In this document: positions 43,592 to 51,800 of the stretch, one piece after another | How positions within the stretch are numbered: position 1 is the stretch's first letter | How the letters are laid out: each line of letters starts with the position of its first letter | DNA from: Caldisalinibacter kiritimatiensis | Lineage (GTDB): Bacteria; Bacillota; Clostridia; Tissierellales; Caldisalinibacteraceae | DNA length: 59,415 nucleotides | Direction of reading: 5' to 3' | NCBI RefSeq assembly: GCF_000387765.1 | Contig: NZ_ARZA01000105.1 | Coordinates: 1-59,415 of the forward strand | Notes under the pieces: generated by a model | Told to the model about the DNA's origin: nothing | What the model saw: only the letters and a program-made list of their open reading frames with translations | The model's database searches: none | Translations under genes and position numbers: made by a program

Positions 43592-45970
43592 ATGAACGAT
43601 AAAACGATTAGAGTATTAGAATATGAAAAAATAATAGAAATGCTTGTAGATAAAGCTCAATCATCCTTAGGAAAGAAATTAGCCAAAGAATTAAAGCCAG
43701 TATTTGGAGTTGCAGAGGTGGAAAAGCTACAATGTGAAACTGATGAAGCTGTTAAAATTATAATAAGAAGAGCAAATCCGCCATTAGGAGGAATACATGA
43801 TATTAGCAGTGAAATAAGAAGAGCTGAAATAGGAGCCACTTTGTCACCAGGTGGGCTTCTGATGGTAGCTGATACTTTGAGGGCAGCTAGAAGACTCAAA
43901 AACTTTATTAAGCAGGATAGAGAGGATAAAGGTTCAAAATATCCAATCATAGAAGAATTGATAGGTAAATTATATATATATAGGGATATAGAGGAGAGTA
44001 TCTTTAATGCTATAATAAGTGAAGAAGAAATTTCAGATAATGCAAGTAATACTTTAAGGAATATAAGAAGACAGATTGAATCAAAAAATTTACAGATTAG
44101 AAATAAATTGAATTCTATAATTAATTCACAAAAATATAAGAAGTATCTACAAGAAGCTATAGTAACTATCAGAGAAGATAGATTTGTTGTTCCAGTAAAA
44201 CAGGAATATAAGTCTAGTTTTCCTGGACTAGTTCATGACCAGTCTGCTAGTGGAGCTACTCTTTTTATTGAGCCAATGGCAGTAGTAGAATTAAACAATC
44301 AATTAAAAGAACTTAAAGTTAAAGAGAAACAAGAAATAGAAAGAATATTAGCAGAGTTAACTGAGAAAGTTGCATCTGTAAGTAATTTTATTAAAGAAAA
44401 TCAGAAAGTACTGTCTAAATTGGATTTTATATTTGCAAAAGGTAAACTAGCTTTAGATATGGATGCAACTAAACCAGTTTTAAATGATAATGGATATTTA
44501 AAAATTAAGAAAGCAAGACATCCTTTGTTAGATAAAGAAACAGTAGTTCCAATTGATGTTTATCTAGGAAAAGATATAAATACTTTAGTTATTACTGGAC
44601 CTAATACAGGAGGTAAAACAGTAACACTTAAAACTATAGGATTACTTACATTGATGGCACAAGCTGGATTGCATATACCTGTTGAGCATGGAAGTGAAAT
44701 AGCTGTATTTGATAGTGTTTTTGCTGATATAGGAGATGAGCAAAGTATAGAACAGAGTTTAAGTACCTTTTCTTCACATATGACCAATATTGTTGATATT
44801 CTTAAGTCAGTAAGGAAAAATAGCTTAGTATTGTTTGACGAATTGGGAGCAGGCACAGACCCTACAGAAGGTGCAGCTTTGGCTATGTCTATATTAGATT
44901 ATTTATATAATAAAGGTGTTAGGACTGTAGCTACGACCCATTATAGTGAATTAAAGGTTTATGCTTTATCTACAAAGGGCATAGAGAATGCTTCAGTAGA
45001 ATTTGATGTAGAAACGTTAAGTCCAACATATAGATTATTAATAGGAGTGCCGGGGAAATCAAATGCCTTTGAAATATCAAAAAGACTAGGATTACAAGAT
45101 TTTATTATAAAGAATGCAAAAGAGATGTTGTCAAAGGAAAGTGTTCAATTTGAAGACGTATTAGCTAAAATTGAAAAAGATAGAAAAATAACTGAAGAAA
45201 ATAGACAAGAGACAGAGAAATTAAGAAAAGAAGTAGAAAGTTTAAAAGAGAAATTAGCACAAAAGAAAGAGAAACTGGACAAAAACAGAGAGAGGATTAT
45301 AAGAGAAGCAAAAAGTGAAGCTAGAAAGGTTTTATTAGAAGCTAAAGAAGAAGCAAATTCTATAATCAAAGAATTAAGGAATATATCAGATGAAGTAGGG
45401 AAAGAGCGAAATAAAAAAATTCAGCAAGCTAAAGATAAGTTAAAGAAAAATATAGATGATATTGAAAATGACTTAACAGAAGCTATTCTAGCTAAGAAGA
45501 ATACTAAGCCACCAGAAGATTTAAAACCTGGAGATTCAGTTAAGATATTGAATCTTAATCAAAAGGGTACAGTAGTTACATCTCCAGATGCAGGTGGAAA
45601 TTTAATGGTTCAAGCAGGTATTATGAAAATAAGTGTTCATATTTCTAATCTTAAGAAGACAAAGTCGGATGATGAATCTAAGGCATCAGTACGAACAAAA
45701 ACAATGGTAAAAACAAAAACAAAATCAATAAAAACAGAGTTAGATTTAAGGGGTATGACTTTAGAAGAAGCTATGTTAGATGTAGATAAATATTTAGATG
45801 ATGCTTATATAGCGGGATTAAATGAAGTTACTATAATACATGGCAAAGGTACAGGAGTATTAAGAGAAGGCATTAGTCAATTATTAAGGGGACATAGACA
45901 TGTGAAAAATTTTAGGTTAGGTAAATATGGAGAAGGTGGTTCAGGAGTAACAGTAGTTACCTTGAAGTGA
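43592..45970 (+). CDS. mutS2: endonuclease MutS2
   Basis: A 792-residue MutS-family ATPase without the mismatch-recognition domain. Known roles include suppressing recombination and splitting stalled, collided ribosomes. Core and clamp helices occupy about 1-320. Walker A GPNTGGKT is at 336-343, Walker B runs into DELGAGTDPTEGAALA, a coiled coil (about 520-630) follows, then a KOW-like part and the C-terminal Smr nuclease domain with ELDLRGMTLEEA and IIHGKGTGVLREGI. AAGGAGAG precedes the ATG. The next gene starts 10 bases after the stop. Confidence 0.96.
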   Translation: MNDKTIRVLEYEKIIEMLVDKAQSSLGKKLAKELKPVFGVAEVEKLQCETDEAVKIIIRRANPPLGGIHDISSEIRRAEIGATLSPGGLLMVADTLRAARRLKNFIKQDREDKGSKYPIIEELIGKLYIYRDIEESIFNAIISEEEISDNASNTLRNIRRQIESKNLQIRNKLNSIINSQKYKKYLQEAIVTIREDRFVVPVKQEYKSSFPGLVHDQSASGATLFIEPMAVVELNNQLKELKVKEKQEIERILAELTEKVASVSNFIKENQKVLSKLDFIFAKGKLALDMDATKPVLNDNGYLKIKKARHPLLDKETVVPIDVYLGKDINTLVITGPNTGGKTVTLKTIGLLTLMAQAGLHIPVEHGSEIAVFDSVFADIGDEQSIEQSLSTFSSHMTNIVDILKSVRKNSLVLFDELGAGTDPTEGAALAMSILDYLYNKGVRTVATTHYSELKVYALSTKGIENASVEFDVETLSPTYRLLIGVPGKSNAFEISKRLGLQDFIIKNAKEMLSKESVQFEDVLAKIEKDRKITEENRQETEKLRKEVESLKEKLAQKKEKLDKNRERIIREAKSEARKVLLEAKEEANSIIKELRNISDEVGKERNKKIQQAKDKLKKNIDDIENDLTEAILAKKNTKPPEDLKPGDSVKILNLNQKGTVVTSPDAGGNLMVQAGIMKISVHISNLKKTKSDDESKASVRTKTMVKTKTKSIKTELDLRGMTLEEAMLDVDKYLDDAYIAGLNEVTIIHGKGTGVLREGISQLLRGHRHVKNFRLGKYGEGGSGVTVVTLK

Positions 45971-45980
45971 GGTGAATGGT

Positions 45981-46445
45981 ATGTATATAATTAGTGCTTG
46001 TTTAGCGGGAGTTAATTGCAAATACAATGGTGGAAACAATTTAAATAAAGAAGTATTAAAATTGGTTCAAAAAGGAAAAGCAATATTAGTTTGTCCAGAG
46101 CAATTAGGAGGATTGTCAACTCCTAGATTGCCTTGTGAGATTACTTATGATAGTAATGGAGGATTAAAGGTCATAAATAAAGAAGGAGAAGATGTTACCA
46201 AAGAGTTTGTAAAAGGTGCTGAAGAAGCATTAAAAATAGCTAAATTAGTAGATGCTAAGATTGCTATATTAAAAGCAAGAAGTCCTTCTTGTGGCTTTGG
46301 AGAGATATATGACGGGACTTTTAGTGGTGAAATAACTAAAGGTAACGGTGTAACAGCAAATCTATTGCTAAAAAATGGATTTAAGATATATACAGAGGAA
46401 AATTTAGAAGAGTTATTATTGACTGAAAGACAAGAGGAGGAATAA
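45981..46445 (+). CDS. DUF523 family protein
   Basis: A 154-residue cytoplasmic protein with YIISACLAGVNCKYNGGNN at the start, VCPEQLGGLSTPR in the middle and KARSPSCGFGEIYDGTFSG, the three conserved DUF523 blocks. The invariant cysteines suggest metal or thiol chemistry, but the function is not established. AGGTG overlaps the in-frame GTG at 45972, so the ATG 45981 is used. It is coupled to mutS2 upstream and a GerMN lipoprotein gene 2 bases downstream. Confidence 0.88.
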   Translation: MYIISACLAGVNCKYNGGNNLNKEVLKLVQKGKAILVCPEQLGGLSTPRLPCEITYDSNGGLKVINKEGEDVTKEFVKGAEEALKIAKLVDAKIAILKARSPSCGFGEIYDGTFSGEITKGNGVTANLLLKNGFKIYTEENLEELLLTERQEEE

Positions 46446-46447
46446 CT

Positions 46448-47038
46448 ATGAGAAAATTTTTATCATTAATATTAGTTTTAGTATTAGTTTCAGCATTAGC
46501 AATTGGATGCTCAAAAAATAATGAAGAGGTAAATGACACTACAGAGAGTGAAGAGTCAAAAGAAGAGCAGAATATAAGCGAAAATAATACAGAAGATGAA
46601 AAAATAGAAGAAATTCAATATTCAATTTATTTAAGACACGACCAAGTTCCAGTTATGGAAAGTGAAGCGCGTACAATTAAGGAAAATGACCCGAGACTTG
46701 AAAATATGTCTATTGAAGAAATTGCATTAAAAGATTTAATATCTTTTAATGAAATTGAATCTCTTGAATCACCAGTACCTAAGGGAACAAAAGTATTAGA
46801 TGTAAGCAAAGAAGGTAGTACAGTTATAGTAAATCTATCTAAAGAGTTTATAGAAAATCTGAATGATAATACAACTGATACTAATATTGCTGTTGCTTCT
46901 ATTGTTAACACAGTTACATTTTTTAAAGGTAATGATAAAGTAAAGATTATGGTAGAAGGAAAAGAAATTGAAGAACTGAATGATGTAAAAATGAATAGAG
47001 AATTTGAATTTACTGATAAATTTTTCTCAGGAAAGTAA
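46448..47038 (+). CDS. GerMN-domain lipoprotein
   Basis: Exported lipoprotein of 196 residues. The signal peptide ends in LAIGC with the lipidated Cys21, then comes a disordered Glu/Asn/Ser-rich linker (22-58) and one GerMN domain (about 75-190, LKDLISFNEIESL, VPKGTKVLDVSKEG, VIVNLSKEF). GerMN proteins work in sporulation and germination; a single-domain lipoprotein may act at the vegetative or forespore membrane. GAGGAGGA precedes the ATG. It is the penultimate gene of the mutS2 transcript. Confidence 0.88.
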   Translation: MRKFLSLILVLVLVSALAIGCSKNNEEVNDTTESEESKEEQNISENNTEDEKIEEIQYSIYLRHDQVPVMESEARTIKENDPRLENMSIEEIALKDLISFNEIESLESPVPKGTKVLDVSKEGSTVIVNLSKEFIENLNDNTTDTNIAVASIVNTVTFFKGNDKVKIMVEGKEIEELNDVKMNREFEFTDKFFSGK

Positions 47039-47052
47039 TAAGGAAGATGTTT

Positions 47053-47238
47053 ATGAATTGGAGATGTAAATTTTGTGGATTTGAAATTAAAGATAGAGAA
47101 GACAGACGTAGAATTAAAATCAAAGAAGATAAAGTATATATTATAGGTATTTGTGATAATTGCTTAAACTACAATATACTGGATACAATACCAGTAAATC
47201 AAATGAGAAATTATATAACAAATAAACTCTATGAATAA
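47053..47238 (+). CDS. small zinc-ribbon-like protein
   Basis: A 61-residue basic protein with two CxxC pairs, Cys5/Cys8 (CKFC) and Cys34/Cys37 (CDNC), spaced as in a zinc ribbon. It is not recognised further. The ATG at 47047 is too close to AAGGAAG; the one at 47053 is properly spaced. The terminator begins at its stop codon, closing the mutS2-DUF523-GerMN transcript. Confidence 0.7.
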   Translation: MNWRCKFCGFEIKDREDRRRIKIKEDKVYIIGICDNCLNYNILDTIPVNQMRNYITNKLYE

Positions 47239-47262
47239 AGCGGCTATTTGGCCGCTTTTTTG
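47237..47262 (+). terminator. terminator of the mutS2 transcript
   Basis: AAAGCGGC (47237-47244) pairs with GCCGCTTT (47251-47258), 6-base loop, with a run of six T. It overlaps the stop codon. Confidence 0.92.
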
Positions 47263-47385
47263 TGAAAATCAGAAATATACTCATAAAATTAGTGAAAAAT
47301 AGTTAAATTAAGTTTTAATGAAACAAAAACACTATAAACAACGTCTAAAATAATAAGAAAAGGATAGAAAGGAGTGTGATTTGAT

Positions 47386-48255
47386 TTGAAAAAATTTTCA
47401 ATATTAGTTTTTGTATTAATTTTAGTTATTGGAATTTCAGCAGGCTGTGCTTTTAATTCTCAAAATGAAAAAATAACAGGAGAATTAGAATTTGAAACTG
47501 TTGATATAAGTACCATTGAAAATGAGGATGTATTAATGTGGTATCAAACACATTCAAAAGAAGAGGGAGTATTTTATCATGATACAGAAGATAGCAAGTT
47601 TATACTATTAGCAGCAGGTGAAAAGCCTACAGGAGGTTACTCTGTAGAAATAACATCTGTTAAAGCTACAAATGAAAAAATTATTGTAAATGGAAATTTA
47701 AATTCTCCAAAGGAAAATGAAATGGTAACACAAGCACTAACCTATCCAAGCCAGGTGATTAAAATACAAAGGGATGAACGTCCAGTTGTTTTAGGAGAAT
47801 TTAATAATCAATCACAAATAAATAAAAAAAGAGCAGATGTATATGAAGAAAAAGGTATTTTTATAGGTTTTATAGATAATAATTCAGTAGAAATCGAAAT
47901 AAAAGGATTACCAAAGGCATTTAGATTGTCTGAACAAATTAAACAACAGTTACAAAAAAATGAACCTAAGTCAGGGCAAAAAGTACAGTTTTTATACATT
48001 AAAAACCAAAATGAACAAATGGAGATAACTGAGATTACTTGGAATCAAAATAAGGAGATAGGAACCTATATAGGACAAATAGATGATAATTCTATTGAAA
48101 TGAAAGTTAATGATAAAACTAATGCATATAGATTATCTGAAGATGTAAAAGAGAATATAAACAAACTAGCTACTGGAGATAAAGTTCAGTTTACCTATAA
48201 GGAAAACGAAAACGGTCAACTAATAATTTTGGATATTAAAAAATTAAGTGAATAG
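47386..48255 (+). CDS. lipoprotein with a PrcB-like domain and a duplicated C-terminal module
   Basis: Exported lipoprotein of 289 residues, lipidated at Cys21 (ISAGC). A PrcB_C-like domain follows (about 65-130, FILLAAGEKPTGGYSVEI). Then two copies of a 60-residue module occur: about 158-215 (IGFIDNNSVEIEI, AFRLSE, KVQFLY) and about 228-285 (IGQIDDNSIEMKV, AYRLSE, KVQFTY). The module looks like a small beta barrel. Function unknown; PrcB relatives are linked to extracytoplasmic proteolysis. The start is a TTG placed by AAAGGAGTG. It is monocistronic between two terminators. Confidence 0.8.
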   Translation: MKKFSILVFVLILVIGISAGCAFNSQNEKITGELEFETVDISTIENEDVLMWYQTHSKEEGVFYHDTEDSKFILLAAGEKPTGGYSVEITSVKATNEKIIVNGNLNSPKENEMVTQALTYPSQVIKIQRDERPVVLGEFNNQSQINKKRADVYEEKGIFIGFIDNNSVEIEIKGLPKAFRLSEQIKQQLQKNEPKSGQKVQFLYIKNQNEQMEITEITWNQNKEIGTYIGQIDDNSIEMKVNDKTNAYRLSEDVKENINKLATGDKVQFTYKENENGQLIILDIKKLSE

Positions 48256-48260
48256 CTTAT

Positions 48261-48283
48261 AAGTCGGTCATTATGACCGGCTT
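48261..48283 (+). terminator. terminator after the PrcB-like gene
   Basis: AAGTCGGTCA (48261-48270) pairs with TGACCGGCTT (48274-48283) with one G-U pair and a 3-base loop. The T-tract is weak. Confidence 0.7.
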
Positions 48284-48309
48284 TAATCTTTAAAAAGAAA
48301 GACTAATGG

Positions 48310-48338
48310 TTTATAGAAATAATAATTTATAGTAAAAT
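48310..48338 (+). promoter_or_regulatory. possible promoter of the alpha-hydroxyacid dehydrogenase gene
   Basis: TTTATA (48310-48315), 17 bases, TAAAAT (48333-48338). Four and five matches to consensus respectively. Confidence 0.45.
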
Positions 48339-48369
48339 ACTAATAGTAGCAAGTAAAGGGGGAATGCTT

Positions 48370-49389
48370 ATGAATATAGAAGATATTAGAAAAAATGCAA
48401 GAGAAAGAATGAAAGGATATTGTAGAGTATGTACTGAATGTAATGGTATTGCTTGTGCTGGAGAAGTGCCTGGGATGGGTGGTGCAGGAACTGGAACTTC
48501 TTTTAAGAATAATATTGAAGCTTTAAAAAGAGTAAAGCTTAAGCTTAGAACTATACATGATGCAAAACAACCAAATATTTCAGTAGATTTTTTAGGAGAA
48601 AAATTAGATATGCCAATTATTTCAGCTCCGATAACAGGTAGTAGTTTTAATATGGGAGGAGCTTTAACAGAGGAAGAATATGTAGATGCTGTAATCAAAG
48701 GTAGTTTATCTGCAGGAACTGTAGGTATGACTGGAGATACAGCAGACCTTTCTATGTATATAACTGGATTAGAGGGTATTAAAAAAGTTAACGGAAAGGG
48801 TGTTCCGTTCATTAAGCCAAGAGAAAATAAAAAAATAATTGAAAATATACGAAAAGCAGAAGAGATTAATGCGTTAGGAGTTGGAGTAGATATAGATGGA
48901 GCCGGGCTAATTACAATGGCATTAAAAGGGCAGCCAGTTGGACCAAAAACTGTAGAAGAATTAAAAGAATTAGTAAAAATAACAAACCTACCTTTTATTT
49001 TAAAGGGCATAATGACAGAAGATGAAGCGGAATTAGCGGTCTCTATAGGAGCTAAAGCAATAGTAGTATCTAATCATGGAGGTAGAGTGTTAGATCACGT
49101 TGAAGGAGTTGCACAGGTATTGCCAAGGATTGCAAAGAGAGTTAAAGGAAAAATAACTATACTATCAGATGGAGGTATTCGTTCAGGTGTAGATGTTTTT
49201 AAAATGTTAGCATTAGGAGCAGATGCAGTGTTGGTAGGCAGACCAATAGCTATAGCTGCTTATGGAGGATATGCTGAAGGAGTGGATACTGTTCTTAGTA
49301 AAATGAAAAATGAATTGATTCAAGCTATGATATTAACTGGATGTAAGGATTTATGTGAAATAGATAAAACGAAAATAGTAGTTGAATAA
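48370..49389 (+). CDS. FMN-dependent alpha-hydroxyacid dehydrogenase with N-terminal cysteine cluster
   Basis: A 339-residue TIM-barrel flavoprotein of the lactate oxidase / glycolate oxidase family. The barrel shows MPIISAPITG, FILKGIMTEDEAELAVSIGA with the FMN-binding Lys, VVSNHGGRVLDH with the catalytic His, and DGGIRSGVDVFKMLALGA. Unusually, a cysteine set (Cys18, 21, 24, 29; CRVCTECNGIAC) precedes the barrel and could carry an iron-sulfur cluster or zinc. In anaerobes an oxidase role is unlikely; electron transfer to another carrier is more plausible. The substrate is not determined. The ATG at 48364 is too close to AAAGGGGG; 48370 is spaced 7 bases. Monocistronic, before the Arg T-box. 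Confidence 0.88.
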   Translation: MNIEDIRKNARERMKGYCRVCTECNGIACAGEVPGMGGAGTGTSFKNNIEALKRVKLKLRTIHDAKQPNISVDFLGEKLDMPIISAPITGSSFNMGGALTEEEYVDAVIKGSLSAGTVGMTGDTADLSMYITGLEGIKKVNGKGVPFIKPRENKKIIENIRKAEEINALGVGVDIDGAGLITMALKGQPVGPKTVEELKELVKITNLPFILKGIMTEDEAELAVSIGAKAIVVSNHGGRVLDHVEGVAQVLPRIAKRVKGKITILSDGGIRSGVDVFKMLALGADAVLVGRPIAIAAYGGYAEGVDTVLSKMKNELIQAMILTGCKDLCEIDKTKIVVE

Positions 49390-49396
49390 AATGCCC

Positions 49397-49425
49397 TTGA
49401 TTTGGTATATATTATATGGTATATT
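49397..49425 (+). promoter_or_regulatory. promoter of argS
   Basis: TTGATT (49397-49402), 17 bases, TATATT (49420-49425), immediately after the preceding stop codon. Confidence 0.75.
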
Positions 49426-49431
49426 ATAAAA

Positions 49432-49702
49432 AAATCTATATTTAAAATAAATATATTAATTCTATGAAGAGGAGAGTAGGATAAACTAGAGGTAATAGCG
49501 AATCGGGGATGGTGGAAGCTCGATACCAAGGTTTATCTGAAGCGCACCTCGGAGAAGCTATCTGAAATTTAGTAGGAATAGTCGTATTCCCTGCGTTATA
49601 GGGACAAGAGAGGGTATATTAACTCATTTGTAGAGTTAGTATATCAATAAGAGTGGTAACACGGGAATAACTCTCGTCTCTTAATTGAGATGGGGGTTTT
49701 TT
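49432..49702 (+). promoter_or_regulatory. T-box leader of argS
   Basis: The T-box core AGAGTGGTAACACGGG begins at about 49650. The terminator stem is 49671-49680 with 49687-49696 (several G-U pairs), followed by six T. The stem I region has GGGATGGTGGAAGCTC. CGC (Arg) at 49543-49545 in CTGAAGCGCACCTC is the specifier, in the same local context as TTC in the Phe leader. Confidence 0.92.
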
Positions 49703-49773
49703 ATATTTTATGGTAAATACATAATAATTAAGTAAATTGGTTATTAAATTTCTATGTATAGGAGGGAATAAGT

Positions 49774-51474
49774 ATGATTGATTTTAAAAAAGTTATTTCA
49801 GAAATAGTTAGTGAAAAAGTTGAAACTTTAAATGAAAAAGAAGTAGAAGAACTTATAGAGATACCACCTAACTATGAAATGGGCGACTATGCGATGCCTT
49901 GTTTTAAATTAGCTAAGCAGTTTAGAAAGGCTCCTAACTTGATTGCAGAAGAAATAATAGAAGTGCTTGGAGAAAATCAATATTTTGAGAAAATAGAGAA
50001 TGTAGGGCCGTATGTAAATTTCTTTATTAATAAAAAGATACTAGCTGAATCTGTTTTAAAAGAAGTATTTAACAAAAAAGGTCAATATGGTGCAAGTGAA
50101 ATTGGTGTAGGAAAAAATGTAATAGTAGAGTATAGTTCACCAAACATAGCAAAGCCATTCCATATTGGGCATATTAGGTCGACAGTAATAGGTCACTCAC
50201 TTTATAGAATTTATAAGTTTTTAGGATTTAATACTATAGGTATAAACCACTTAGGTGATTATGGGACTCAATTTGGTAAATTGATAGTATCTTATAAAAA
50301 ATGGGGAAATAGAGAAGTTATTGAGTCAAATCCTATACCAGAACTATTAAAACTATATGTAAAATTCCATGAAGAAGCAGAAACAGACCCAGAATTAGAA
50401 AATAAAGCAAGAGCATGGTTTAAAAAGTTAGAAGAAGGAAATGAGGAAGCAAAGAGCATTTGGCAATGGTTTAGAGATATAAGTTTAAAAGAATTTAATA
50501 GAGTGTATGATATGTTAAATATTAAGTTCGATTCATATGCAGGAGAAAGTTTCTATTCAGATAAAATGCCGAAAGTAATTGAGGAAATGGAACAAAAAGA
50601 CATTTTAACTAAGTCACAGGGAGCAGATATAGTAGATTTAGAGGCATATGATATGCCACCAGCATTAATTAGAAAAAGCGATGGTTCAACATTATATATA
50701 ACAAGGGATATTGCCGCAGCTATTTATAGAAAGAAACATTATGATTTCTATAAAAATGTATATGTAGTTGGAGCTGAGCAAAAACTTCATTTTGACCAGT
50801 GGAGAAAAGTCGTTGAACTAATGGGGTATGAATGGGCTAAAGATTGTATACATGTACCTTTTGGAATGGTAAGTCTTGAAGAAGGTACAATGTCAACTAG
50901 AAAAGGTAGAGTCGTATTTTTAGAAGATGTACTAAAGAAAGCAATTGATAAGACGAAAGCAATAATAAAGGAAAGAAATCCAAACTTAGAAGATAGAGAA
51001 GAAATAGCTAAAAAAGTTGGAATAGGGGCTGTAATATTCCAGGAATTATCTAATAATAGAATTAAAGACTATGTGTTTTCATGGGATAGAACATTAAGTT
51101 TTGAGGGAGAAACAGGTCCTTATGTTCAGTATACCCATGCAAGAGCATGTAGTGTATTAAAAAAAGCAGAAGTTGAAATAACTGATGAGGTAGATTATTC
51201 TCAATTAACAAATGAGCAAGTAGTTAATGTCGTAAGACTAATAGAATCATTTCCTCAAACAATAGTTAATGCAATGGAAAAAAATGAACCTTCGTTTATA
51301 ACAAGACACATTGTTGATATAGCACAAGCGTTTAATAAGTTTTATCATGATTGTCCGATTCTCTCTGAAAATGAAGAAATGAAAAAAGCCAGATTATTAC
51401 TAGTATATGCAGTAAAAACTGTATTACAAATAGGACTAGGGTTATTAGGAATCGAAGCACCTGAAAAGATGTAA
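49774..51474 (+). CDS. argS: arginyl-tRNA synthetase
   Basis: Class I synthetase, 566 residues. The N-terminal Add-1 domain spans about 1-100. The HIGH site is PFHIGHIRSTVIGHSLYR, the KMSKS counterpart is MSTRKGRVV, and the DALR anticodon-binding domain fills about 445-566 (YVQYTHARA ... GIEAPEKM). TAGGAGGG precedes the ATG. Expression depends on the upstream T-box. No hairpin terminator is obvious right after the stop. Confidence 0.97.
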   Translation: MIDFKKVISEIVSEKVETLNEKEVEELIEIPPNYEMGDYAMPCFKLAKQFRKAPNLIAEEIIEVLGENQYFEKIENVGPYVNFFINKKILAESVLKEVFNKKGQYGASEIGVGKNVIVEYSSPNIAKPFHIGHIRSTVIGHSLYRIYKFLGFNTIGINHLGDYGTQFGKLIVSYKKWGNREVIESNPIPELLKLYVKFHEEAETDPELENKARAWFKKLEEGNEEAKSIWQWFRDISLKEFNRVYDMLNIKFDSYAGESFYSDKMPKVIEEMEQKDILTKSQGADIVDLEAYDMPPALIRKSDGSTLYITRDIAAAIYRKKHYDFYKNVYVVGAEQKLHFDQWRKVVELMGYEWAKDCIHVPFGMVSLEEGTMSTRKGRVVFLEDVLKKAIDKTKAIIKERNPNLEDREEIAKKVGIGAVIFQELSNNRIKDYVFSWDRTLSFEGETGPYVQYTHARACSVLKKAEVEITDEVDYSQLTNEQVVNVVRLIESFPQTIVNAMEKNEPSFITRHIVDIAQAFNKFYHDCPILSENEEMKKARLLLVYAVKTVLQIGLGLLGIEAPEKM

Positions 51475-51535
51475 ACTAAAAAATAGACAAAATGTGACGA
51501 CAAAAGTAGAAAAAGATGAGAGAGAGAAATAACTA

Positions 51536-51564
51536 TTTACAAAAAAGCAAAAACAATGTATAAT
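51536..51564 (+). promoter_or_regulatory. promoter of the small RNA
   Basis: TTTACA (51536-51541), 17 bases, TATAAT (51559-51564), with TG just before the -10 box. The start should be near 51571. Confidence 0.82.
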
Positions 51565-51570
51565 TATAAT

Positions 51571-51683
51571 ATAGGATGTCGAATTAAGCATGATGGCTCA
51601 CTGGCTTTCTGCGATTAATTGAACATCCCCCCAGAACTATTATTAATTTTTTAATTGGCAATTTAATTGCCAATTCTTTTTTT
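51571..51683 (+). ncRNA. candidate stand-alone small RNA with C-rich motif
   Basis: A transcript of about 110 bases is bounded by a good promoter and a strong terminator (51653-51661 with 51667-51675, then seven T). The 5' half folds into GGATGT (51574-51579) / ACATCC (51623-51628) and AATTAA (51582-51587) / TTAATT (51615-51620), with TGGCT repeated in the apical region. Right after the stem comes CCCCCC. The next gene has its own promoter at 51724, so this is not simply a leader. I match it to no known RNA family; C-rich sRNAs often pair with Shine-Dalgarno sequences. Confidence 0.65.
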
Positions 51684-51723
51684 GTTTAAAAATAAAAATG
51701 TAAATTAAAATAATGTAATAATA

Positions 51724-51752
51724 TTGACTCCCTTTAGAATACTTTATATAAT
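51724..51752 (+). promoter_or_regulatory. promoter of the lytic transglycosylase gene
   Basis: TTGACT (51724-51729), 17 bases, TATAAT (51747-51752). It lies 40 bases after the small RNA terminator. Confidence 0.87.
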
Positions 51753-51800
51753 ATCACTTGTGTCTTTAAGCAAGAATAGGAAATAAAGGGAGTGAAAAGG

